Assembly: GCA_002699105.1 (NCBI GenBank)
Contig: PABJ01000116.1
Span: forward strand, 1-46,379
From: Ectothiorhodospiraceae bacterium
GTDB taxonomy: Bacteria > Bacteroidota > Ignavibacteria > SZUA-365 > GCA-2699105
Reading direction: 5' to 3'
DNA: 46,379 nucleotides
Both the position numbers and the translations under genes were made by a program. Shown one piece after another: positions 16,985 to 24,357 of this stretch. The notes beneath the pieces were generated by a model. The model had not been told where the DNA came from. It saw only the letters and a list, made by a program, of their open reading frames with translations, and did not search any database. Each line of letters starts with the position of its first letter. The first letter of the stretch is position 1.

Positions 16985-18318
16985 ATTATTTGAGGCTGTT
17001 CGCGATACTGATTCTTGCCGGTACTGTTCAGATGCAGGCGCAGTGGAGCGGTTCTCTATCGCTCGGTTCGGGATACGACGATAACGCATTCAGCAATGCA
17101 ACGGCACTAGCGAGCTCCTTTGGATTCGCCAGCGTCGAACTCGGCTACTACCCTGAAGAACCAAATCTTGCGCTGAGCTATGACGGCATGTTGGCGACTT
17201 ATGGCGACTACCCTGAGCGCCGGTACAGCACCCACCAGCTCGTCGGCTCCTATATATTCACGTACAGCGGGAACAGCATGCTGTACACAAACGGCGGTTT
17301 TGGGGTGAGGCTCGATGCGCCGGAATACGAGTATTACGATTACGATCAAGCCTACATTACACTCGGATCCCGGCATTACATCGGGGAGATCATGAACCTG
17401 CGCGCCGGATACCGCTTCCGGTATCGGCAGTACAAGAACTTCAACGATATGTCATACGGAGAGCATATTGGATGGCTAGGCGTGAATACCTCCTTCGAAA
17501 GCCGGACGAGTGTCACTATTCGCGCCGAACTGGGCGCAAAGCAGTACTCGCCGATCGACAATGAGTACACTGCAGCTCCCACACTGCCGCAGCTTGTACT
17601 GGATGGCGGCGGCGGTAACGGTGGAGGCGGCAGCGGCGGCGGTGGTAATGGCGGCGGCGGCAATGGCAGCGGGGGCGAGGGAGGCTCCGGTAACGGCGGA
17701 GAAGGCGGCTCCGGGAATGGGAACGGCGGAAGCGGCATGGGATCCGGTAACGGTATGCATGTTGGAGAGACTACAGTTGGGAGCGGGGGACTGCATTCTA
17801 CGCAGTTTATCACCTACGACAACACGACAACGAGCCAGCTTCGCCTTGCAGCCACGGTCGGGCAATCGATAACTGAAACCACCGGCATCAGCCTCAACTA
17901 CGTGAAGCGGATAAACCTGGACGATCGCTCCAGGGCAGTTGTCGGCGGGACGGTGGACTTCATCGGCGAGGAGGAGCTCTTCGACGATCCGTACAGCTAC
18001 GAGAGCGACGAGGCCACGCTAAAGATCACGCAGGTCATCAATGAGCGAATGACGTTGAAGGTCGCGGGATTTGGCATGGTGAAGGGGTACTCCTACCCAA
18101 GCGACTTATCACTGCTCGATCTCCCAGGCGTACCACTTCGTGAAGACCGCAGATTTGGCGGCTGGGCGATGCTCACGTACCAGGTTCCGGGCTCATGGCT
18201 GCTCTTTTCAGGGCTTGATGTAGGTGTATCCTACGTCTACACCCGCAACGAATCGAATACGAATTGGTACGATTACAGCGCGAACGATATTTCTATCCAG
18301 GTAGGGACTGACTTCTAA
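16981..18318 (+). CDS. Outer-membrane beta-barrel protein with a Gly-rich insertion
   Basis: This 445-aa protein has a signal peptide (1-20, TVQMQAQ). Many amphipathic strands follow (WSGSLSLGSGYDDNAFSN, MLYTNGGFGVRLDAP, LRAGYRFRYRQYKNF, SVTIRAELGAKQY), ending in a strand with terminal Phe (DISIQVGTDF), as outer-membrane barrels do. Between two barrel halves lies a 50-residue stretch made almost only of Gly, Asn, Ser and Glu (209-258), probably a flexible loop. The ATG overlaps the stop of the DxDxDG protein by 4 nt, so the three genes form one translationally coupled unit ending in a strong terminator. A role as exporter, anchor or receptor for the two small proteins is an inference. Confidence 0.8.
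   Translation: MNYLRLFAILILAGTVQMQAQWSGSLSLGSGYDDNAFSNATALASSFGFASVELGYYPEEPNLALSYDGMLATYGDYPERRYSTHQLVGSYIFTYSGNSMLYTNGGFGVRLDAPEYEYYDYDQAYITLGSRHYIGEIMNLRAGYRFRYRQYKNFNDMSYGEHIGWLGVNTSFESRTSVTIRAELGAKQYSPIDNEYTAAPTLPQLVLDGGGGNGGGGSGGGGNGGGGNGSGGEGGSGNGGEGGSGNGNGGSGMGSGNGMHVGETTVGSGGLHSTQFITYDNTTTSQLRLAATVGQSITETTGISLNYVKRINLDDRSRAVVGGTVDFIGEEELFDDPYSYESDEATLKITQVINERMTLKVAGFGMVKGYSYPSDLSLLDLPGVPLREDRRFGGWAMLTYQVPGSWLLFSGLDVGVSYVYTRNESNTNWYDYSANDISIQVGTDF
17605..17754 (+). repeat. Gly-rich low-complexity repeat inside the barrel gene
   Basis: About 150 bp of imperfect GGC/GGT-rich triplet and hexamer repeats encode runs such as GGGGN, GGGGS and GGEGGSGNG (residues 209-258). The tract stays in frame. 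It is prone to slippage, so length may vary between strains or be mis-assembled. Confidence 0.85.
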
Positions 18319-18346
18319 ATCGGCGTATACCTTAGCTGATTTGGCG

Positions 18347-18376
18347 GCGGCGTCCAGTGGGCGCCGCTTTTTTTTT
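18347..18376 (+). terminator. Strong intrinsic terminator
   Basis: A 9-bp GC-rich stem (GCGGCGTCC/GGGCGCCGC, one G-U wobble) with a 3-nt loop is followed by nine T residues. It ends the sigma-54-driven operon. Confidence 0.9.
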
Positions 18377-18403
18377 ACTTCGAATAATGACAGCCTCCCG
18401 ACA

Positions 18404-18430
18404 AACTTATATGCATCAACATAGTAAGTT
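18404..18430. promoter_or_regulatory. Inverted repeat upstream of the cupredoxin gene
   Basis: AACTTA and TAAGTT are separated by 15 bp in an AT-rich stretch about 100 bp before the ATG at 18529. This could be an operator or part of a promoter region, but no clear -35/-10 pair could be assigned. Confidence 0.25.
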
Positions 18431-18528
18431 GTCTGTACAATATATGTTCCTACATATAAATTTCAACCAAATGGGCGGCATACCTTCGGGGATGACCGCC
18501 TACTGGACATAAGAGCTACGGAGGTTCT

Positions 18529-20748
18529 ATGAGATATCTATACACCGTCGCGGTGGCGCTTCTATTGGTGGGAGCGCAATCAGGCTTCGCGACCACACAC
18601 ATCATTACTAACTCGGGGTTTACGTTCAGTCCCGACGACATTACCATCAACGTCGGGGATACGGTAACCTGGAATATCGGCGGCGCGCATAACGTCGTTG
18701 AAGTAAGCCAGGCTACCTGGAATTCCAACGGGAATACACCTCTTAGCGGAGGGTTTTCGCATGGATTCGGTGGGGGGACCACGGTGTTCAGTACTGCCGG
18801 CACGCATTGGTATGTGTGCTCTCCGCATGCAAGTTCAGGCATGAAGGGAAAGATCACCGTAGTCCAGACTACCATTTCCACCAATGCTCTTGCACAATCC
18901 TCGTACTGCAAAGGCGCGAACCTTACAGTCGGATTTACGGCAACAGGTTCGTTCGGCGGCGGAAACACATTCACCGCACAGCTTTCGGATGAGAATGGAA
19001 GCTTTGCCTCGCCGACAAGTATCGGATCAGTGAACGGAACATCTTCAGGCGATATCAGTGCAACGATTCCGCTGAACGCCGCTGATGGCACTGCGTACCG
19101 GATTCGTGTGGTCTCTTCGAGTCCTGTCATTACAGGGACCGATAACGGCAGCGACCTCACGATTGCCTCAACTCCGAGTGCAACGATAACGCCCGCAGGA
19201 CCGACCAGTTTCTGCGAGGGGTCGGACGTGCAGCTCGATGCCAATACCGGCGCCGGACTGACCTATACATGGAAGCGCAACGGAGTGAACATTCCAGGCG
19301 CCACTAATCCGAGCTACACAGCATCGGAAGGTGGATCGTATACCGTGGAAGTTTCAAATGGTACATGCTCGAAGACCTCATCGGCAGTTGTGGTGACGGT
19401 GTTCGATGGCGATCCCTCGTCGCTCACATGGACGGCAGGTGTTGATACGGATTGGAGCACGGTCGGTAATTGGGATAGCCCGTGTGCTGTTCCCGCAGCC
19501 GGCGATACGGTGATGATTCCATCCGGCACAACGCCGCCGCAGAATATCCCCAATATTGAACTGCGCAGATTCGTCCTCGATAATGCCTCAGGTCTGACGC
19601 TGACCAACGACCTTGAAATCACATCCCAGCTTGTGCTCACCAACGGTAAAATCACCCTTGGAAGCTCGAACCTCACTATTGGGCAGTTTGCCTCGATCAG
19701 CGGTGCGGGCAGCAGTACATATATCGTGACGAATGGCACCGGCGAACTCCGGATGGCAGGCATCGGCTCCGGCGGGAAAACAGGTAACATTCTGTTCCCG
19801 GTTGGCAGCGATCAGAATGAGTACACCCCGATCATGTTCGCGAATTCCGGTACAGCCGATCAATTCGGCGTTCGCGTAGCAGACGACGTGCTCGACGGCG
19901 GTACGAGCGGAAATCCCGTTTCGACCGATGTTGTCGATAAGACCTGGTTTATCTCGGAGATCATTCCGGGCAGCAGTAACGCTACGATCACATTTATGTG
20001 GAACCTGGCCGAGGAATTGGCCGGCTTCGACCGGACAATGTGCTTCGTTGCACATCACGACGGTACCGACTGGCTTTCGCTTCAGAATCCCGGCGCGGCA
20101 TCAGGCTCACCGGTGGTTCAGCGTACGGTAAGCGGTGTAACTTCGTTTTCGCCGTTTGCCATTGGAGACGAGCAAAGCGGATTGCCAGTCGAATACCGTA
20201 CGTTTTCTGCGAATGTTGATGACGACCGGGTCGTCCTCCTCTGGGAAACCGAAAGCGAGACGAACAATGCAGGATTCGAGGTACAGCGCACCAGTCAAAA
20301 TGTTGAGGACTGGCAAGCGCTCGGGTTCGTTCCTGCGAATGCTTCCGCACAGTACCGTTACGACGACGCACCGCCTGCTGCAGGCGGCTACATGTACAGA
20401 CTGCGTCAGGTAGATACCGACGGCAGTTACGAATTCTCGCCGATTGTCAGCGTGCAGATGGATGCAGCAGCGAGTGTACTCGAAATCGAATCAGCGTATC
20501 CTAACCCAGTGCAGGCTGCACAGGCTGGAAATGTCACTTTGACGTTCTCTGCACCTGAAGCAGCGCATACCGAAATCGCGCTCTACAATCTCCTCGGAGA
20601 GCGCATGGCTGTCGTCTATGACGGCATAGCGCGGCAAGGCCGGAATACAGTCGTTACGAATCTGGCGGATGTGCCGCCCGGTACGTATATGTACAGACTC
20701 AATCAAGCTGGAAGCGTTGTTTATCGCCAGGTAGTATTACTGCCATAG
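18529..20748 (+). CDS. Extracellular cupredoxin-T9SS fusion protein
   Basis: This 739-aa protein has a good SD (GGAGG, 4 nt spacing) and a signal peptide (1-21). Residues 23-112 form a plastocyanin-like domain with a complete type 1 copper set: His54 (GGAHNV), Cys97 (WYVCSPH), His100 and Met105 (SGMKG). An Ig-like/PKD-like region follows (about 192-290, FCEGSDVQLDANTGAGLTYTWKRNG). A long beta-helix-like stretch comes next (about 300-550). The end is a T9SS-type C-terminal domain (SAYPNPVQAAQAGNVTLTFS, PPGTYMYRL). It is predicted to be exported through T9SS and to carry a redox-active copper on the cell surface, perhaps for extracellular electron transfer or copper handling. The gene stands alone between two terminators. 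Confidence 0.85.
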   Translation: MRYLYTVAVALLLVGAQSGFATTHIITNSGFTFSPDDITINVGDTVTWNIGGAHNVVEVSQATWNSNGNTPLSGGFSHGFGGGTTVFSTAGTHWYVCSPHASSGMKGKITVVQTTISTNALAQSSYCKGANLTVGFTATGSFGGGNTFTAQLSDENGSFASPTSIGSVNGTSSGDISATIPLNAADGTAYRIRVVSSSPVITGTDNGSDLTIASTPSATITPAGPTSFCEGSDVQLDANTGAGLTYTWKRNGVNIPGATNPSYTASEGGSYTVEVSNGTCSKTSSAVVVTVFDGDPSSLTWTAGVDTDWSTVGNWDSPCAVPAAGDTVMIPSGTTPPQNIPNIELRRFVLDNASGLTLTNDLEITSQLVLTNGKITLGSSNLTIGQFASISGAGSSTYIVTNGTGELRMAGIGSGGKTGNILFPVGSDQNEYTPIMFANSGTADQFGVRVADDVLDGGTSGNPVSTDVVDKTWFISEIIPGSSNATITFMWNLAEELAGFDRTMCFVAHHDGTDWLSLQNPGAASGSPVVQRTVSGVTSFSPFAIGDEQSGLPVEYRTFSANVDDDRVVLLWETESETNNAGFEVQRTSQNVEDWQALGFVPANASAQYRYDDAPPAAGGYMYRLRQVDTDGSYEFSPIVSVQMDAAASVLEIESAYPNPVQAAQAGNVTLTFSAPEAAHTEIALYNLLGERMAVVYDGIARQGRNTVVTNLADVPPGTYMYRLNQAGSVVYRQVVLLP

Positions 20749-20776
20749 GCGATTGTGTGCAGCAACGCAAGACCGA

Positions 20777-20804
20777 TAAACGGCGTCCACACGGACGCCG
20801 TTTA
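20777..20804. terminator. Perfect 12-bp hairpin terminator
   Basis: TAAACGGCGTCC and its exact complement flank an ACAC loop, 28 nt after the stop of the cupredoxin gene. The A-rich left arm and T-rich right arm make it usable on either strand. Confidence 0.8.
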
Positions 20805-20939
20805 TGTATGTAGCAGGTGAATGAAACCAAACGGTTGCCATTTTCTTCCGCATTTTTCGCCGATATACAACGCACGCACGCAACAATTGCATAAAACATC
20901 CGTTACATGATGCAGCGAGTAACAATATCAGGACGCATA

Positions 20940-23369
20940 ATGAAGCAAGTGTCACATGCCTGCGCCATCGTGACGGTGGTAATCTCTATCTTCTCCTCAA
21001 CCCTGTTATCAGCAGCGCCTATCGGTGAGCCGAAAGTCATACGCGGCCGCATCGTCGATGCTGAGAAAAAAGCACCCCTGGAATATGCGAACGTCGTGCT
21101 AAAGAATTCGGCCGATTCCTCGCTGGTGCGTGCAACCGTCAGCGGGAAAACCGGGGAGTTCATCCTGCCGAATATTCCATCCGGCAAGTACTACCTCCGT
21201 GTCAGCTTTATCGGCTACGAAGAACGGATGGTAAAGGAGATCAACATCGGAGAAAGCGAACCGGGCGTCAATCTCGGAACGCTGGCGCTCTCGGAGACAG
21301 CCCTGCAGGTTGAGGAAATGACAGTCGAAGCGCAGCGCCCAACCGAGGAGTTCCACCTCGATAAGAAGGTGATAAACGTCTCCGGCTCACCGCAGGCCAC
21401 AGGCGGAACGGCGCTTGATGTGCTGCGCAATCAGCCCTCCGTCCGAGTCGATGCCACGGACAATGTGACGCTGCGGGGCAGCTCCACCTTCACGGTCTTG
21501 GTGAACGGCAGGCCAAGTGTGTTCCAGGGCGCCGACGCATTGAAGCAGATCCCTGCAAACATGATCGATAACATTGAACTCATCACCAACCCTTCCGCCA
21601 AATACGACGCCGAGGGCGCAGCAGGGATAATCAATATTAATCTCAAACAGCAGGCGCAGTACGAAACGAAGGCTATCGTCAATACAACCGCGGGGACGCG
21701 CGATAAATACAGCGGCGATATATCTATCACGCACAGCCTGGGTCCTGTCAATATCAACGGCGGGTTCGATTATCGCGATAATACGTACTGGCAGCTGCAG
21801 CAGATAGAACGCTCGTCGTTTTTGAGTGCGGGCGATATAACAAATAACACAGACGTTAACCGACGCGATAACCGCAGGCAGTACAACGCTCGCCTCGGTG
21901 CGGAGTATAACATCGATCCATCGAATGTTATCTCGTTGACGGGGAGTATCGGCGAAGTGAACATGGAGCGCCGGTTCATCATGAAGGTACACAACTTCGA
22001 TGCACAGGCCGACGACTATACATATATTCACAACGACTTCGATCTGTCTGCACCCTACACCAATGCGGTGTTCTCCTATACGCACCGATTCGAGCCGAAG
22101 ATCAGCGAACTTTCCATAGAGAACAACTTCACCACGGTTGAACTGCCGTTTACGCAGAACACCGATGAGTTTGCCACCGACCCATCGTTCCAGAATAGAT
22201 CGGCCACGCCGATCAGGGAAGATTTTACTACCGATAACTCCCGGTACGAGAACACCGCGAAGATCGATTACTTCTATCAGATATCACCCCAGAGCAAGTT
22301 TGAAATGGGTGCGCAGACGAGAATATCCATGAGGAAGTACGACGTGGCGAATCAGCTCTTCGACTGGGATGCGAATCAGTGGATCACAGATCCGTCGCTG
22401 ACAAACAAGTACGACTTCAAGAACGATGTACACGCAGGATATGCAACGTATTCGAACAGCGTTCTGGACTTCGGATTCCAGGTAGGCCTCCGAGCGGAGT
22501 ACATGGACCGCCTCCTCGAGCAACAGACCCTCGGCGAGGATTACCAGTATGACAAGCTCGACTGGTTCCCCTCGGCAAGCGTATCGCGGAAGTTCGGCGA
22601 GAACCAACTGCAGTTCAGTTACAGCCGCAGGGTAAACCGCCCGAACGAGGTCACCTTGAATCCCTTCCCGTATTACTCCGATTCCTACTTCACAAGTGCA
22701 GGAAATCCCGAGCTTCTGCCGGAGTATATAAACTCCTACGAATTAAACTACCAGCGGCTGTTCGGGCAGACGTTTTTCTCCGTACAGACATACCTGCGCC
22801 GCTCCACCGACGCAATGTGGCAATCGCAGTTCGTGGACGATAACGGCGTATTGACCACCACGTTCGGCAACTTCGCGGAGACCTCATCACTCGGTGTGGA
22901 GATATCGAGCAGCTATCCGCTCACGAAGTGGCTGCGGCTCGATCCGAATGTGAATCTGTTCAACTACACGTTGAAGGGCGATGTGTTCGGTAACAGTATC
23001 GAGACCGACGATTTCACCTGGACGGCGAGGCTCAACGCGACCATCACCGCATCCCCGTCGACACTATTCCAGCTAACGGGTTTCTATATGAGCGAGCAGG
23101 TGCGTCCGCAGTCCGAGGTCGATCCGAGGCTCTATGTGAGCGTTGTTGCGAGGCAGCATCTGTTCGAGCGCGCATTCACGGTGACGCTCAGCGGTTCAAA
23201 TCTCTTTACATCGTCGTACTATGAGGTGAATGCTCTCGGAGAGAATTTCCAGAACTACTTCCTCATAAAGCCCGAAGTACCAATGTTCAACCTGACGCTG
23301 ACGTACAACTTCAACAACTACCGCCAGCGCCCGCGCGGCACGGACGTGGATGTGAACGTTGGCGGATAG
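20940..23369 (+). CDS. TonB-dependent receptor-like outer-membrane barrel
   Basis: The frame opens at 20907, but the ATG at 20940 (AGGA upstream, 7 nt) gives a cleaner signal peptide (MKQVSHACAIVTVVISIFSS to LLSAAP); the protein is then 809 aa. It has a carboxypeptidase-regulatory-like domain (about 30-105; IRGRIVDAEKKAPLEYANVVL, GYEERMV). A plug-like domain follows (about 110-225; LDVLRNQPSVRVDATDNVTLRGSSTFTVLVNGRPS). A large barrel of the outer-membrane protein beta-barrel family of Bacteroidota makes up the rest. This architecture serves uptake of large or scarce ligands energised by TonB, though no clear TonB box or SusD partner is seen nearby. The ligand is unknown. The gene is flanked by terminators, so it is monocistronic. 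Confidence 0.85.
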   Translation: MKQVSHACAIVTVVISIFSSTLLSAAPIGEPKVIRGRIVDAEKKAPLEYANVVLKNSADSSLVRATVSGKTGEFILPNIPSGKYYLRVSFIGYEERMVKEINIGESEPGVNLGTLALSETALQVEEMTVEAQRPTEEFHLDKKVINVSGSPQATGGTALDVLRNQPSVRVDATDNVTLRGSSTFTVLVNGRPSVFQGADALKQIPANMIDNIELITNPSAKYDAEGAAGIININLKQQAQYETKAIVNTTAGTRDKYSGDISITHSLGPVNINGGFDYRDNTYWQLQQIERSSFLSAGDITNNTDVNRRDNRRQYNARLGAEYNIDPSNVISLTGSIGEVNMERRFIMKVHNFDAQADDYTYIHNDFDLSAPYTNAVFSYTHRFEPKISELSIENNFTTVELPFTQNTDEFATDPSFQNRSATPIREDFTTDNSRYENTAKIDYFYQISPQSKFEMGAQTRISMRKYDVANQLFDWDANQWITDPSLTNKYDFKNDVHAGYATYSNSVLDFGFQVGLRAEYMDRLLEQQTLGEDYQYDKLDWFPSASVSRKFGENQLQFSYSRRVNRPNEVTLNPFPYYSDSYFTSAGNPELLPEYINSYELNYQRLFGQTFFSVQTYLRRSTDAMWQSQFVDDNGVLTTTFGNFAETSSLGVEISSSYPLTKWLRLDPNVNLFNYTLKGDVFGNSIETDDFTWTARLNATITASPSTLFQLTGFYMSEQVRPQSEVDPRLYVSVVARQHLFERAFTVTLSGSNLFTSSYYEVNALGENFQNYFLIKPEVPMFNLTLTYNFNNYRQRPRGTDVDVNVGG

Positions 23370-23392
23370 TGCCCTTGGGATCGCAGGATTAC

Positions 23393-23417
23393 AAAGCCCG
23401 GCACGAGCCGGGCTTTT
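23393..23417 (+). terminator. Intrinsic terminator after the TonB-receptor-like gene
   Basis: A perfect 10-bp stem (AAAGCCCGGC/GCCGGGCTTT) with an ACGA loop ends in four T residues, 24 nt after the stop. Confidence 0.9.
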
Positions 23418-23537
23418 CTATTGGACCCATCGTTCATCCCGCGGCTTCAGTACTCCGCGCTTTCCGCTTTCATTCTAGCGATACACCCGCTATTTTCTAC
23501 CCATACCCATTTCTCTTCCACAACCCGGGAGTATCAG

Positions 23538-24254
23538 ATGCGTCCTGTTATCTCTTGTTTAGCACTTGCCATTCTTATTTGCATTGCCTCGCCGCTTTCA
23601 GCCCAGCATAACGACAAACCTGAGTTCGAATACGATCCACCCCAGTCCGCTTATGCAGGGGAGGTGTTCGAAATGAACATAACGCTTGACGGTAAGCCAG
23701 ATGCAGCAACGTACACACATACCGTCCTTATTGGAGAGACTGTTCTTGCAGAAAGGAATGGAGTAGACGTCTCGGTCATGGTTCCGGCGGATGCGATCGG
23801 CCAGCAGTTAATTGTCAAGCCGAAATATGACGGAGAATCGTACGGGCCGATGCGCGTTGAGCGCGAAACAAGCGACGATATGTACGGCCTCTCATTTCCG
23901 ATCACCGCTGCCATGCCTCATCTGGTGGAGAATTCATTCGTCACAGGCGGAGAGTATTCTGTGAATGATGAGTTCGAATTTGTAGCGTTGCGCTGCGGTC
24001 GATGTGAAGCCGGCAACATCCAGAACATCGATAGGGAAGATATCCGGATCGTTGTGGAGACGGAGGACGGCAGGGATCTTTTCGATCACGCCATGGTGGT
24101 GGATCGGAAAAACCCGACAACAGGCGCGGATGCCGGGACGATGGTGAAGTTCTACCTCCGGGGAAAGACGGATGAAAACGGAACGGAGGCAGTGATTCGC
24201 GTGACCTACGGCGCAGTCCACAAAGAATTTTACGTGGTTCTTTTCCCGAACTAG
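23538..24254 (+). CDS. Secreted protein of unknown function
   Basis: From the ATG at 23538 (GGGAG upstream; signal peptide MRPVISCLALAILICIASPLSAQ) the protein is 238 aa. The longer open frame to 23421 would place residues inside the preceding terminator region and is rejected. The mature part is beta-rich: about 28-100 looks like an Ig-like domain (SAYAGEVFEMNITLDGKPDAATYTHTVLIG), and a second such unit follows. It has two close cysteines (LRCGRCEAGN, Cys154 and Cys157) that might bind metal or form a disulfide. There is no T9SS sorting domain, so it is probably periplasmic or attached in another way. It lies between two terminators. I do not recognise the family. Confidence 0.7.
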   Translation: MRPVISCLALAILICIASPLSAQHNDKPEFEYDPPQSAYAGEVFEMNITLDGKPDAATYTHTVLIGETVLAERNGVDVSVMVPADAIGQQLIVKPKYDGESYGPMRVERETSDDMYGLSFPITAAMPHLVENSFVTGGEYSVNDEFEFVALRCGRCEAGNIQNIDREDIRIVVETEDGRDLFDHAMVVDRKNPTTGADAGTMVKFYLRGKTDENGTEAVIRVTYGAVHKEFYVVLFPN

Positions 24255-24261
24255 TGCGATT

Positions 24262-24299
24262 GAGTCAATTGGGAGCCCGTCGAGGCTTCCAGTTGACTC
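24262..24299 (+). terminator. Long hairpin terminator
   Basis: A 16-bp stem (two G-U wobbles; starts GAGTCAATTGGGAGCC) with a CGTCGA loop lies 7 nt after the stop at 24254. It lacks a long U-tract, but the stem is the longest in the window. Confidence 0.7.
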
Positions 24300-24357
24300 T
24301 ATGGATATGAGTGCGTACTTTCCTGTGGTCGTATTTAATACCACCGGGGGTTAAGTT

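Noticed and set aside
17605..17754. The Gly-codon repeat as a CRISPR or mobile-element repeat
   Set aside because: It is an in-frame low-complexity coding tract with no regular spacers.
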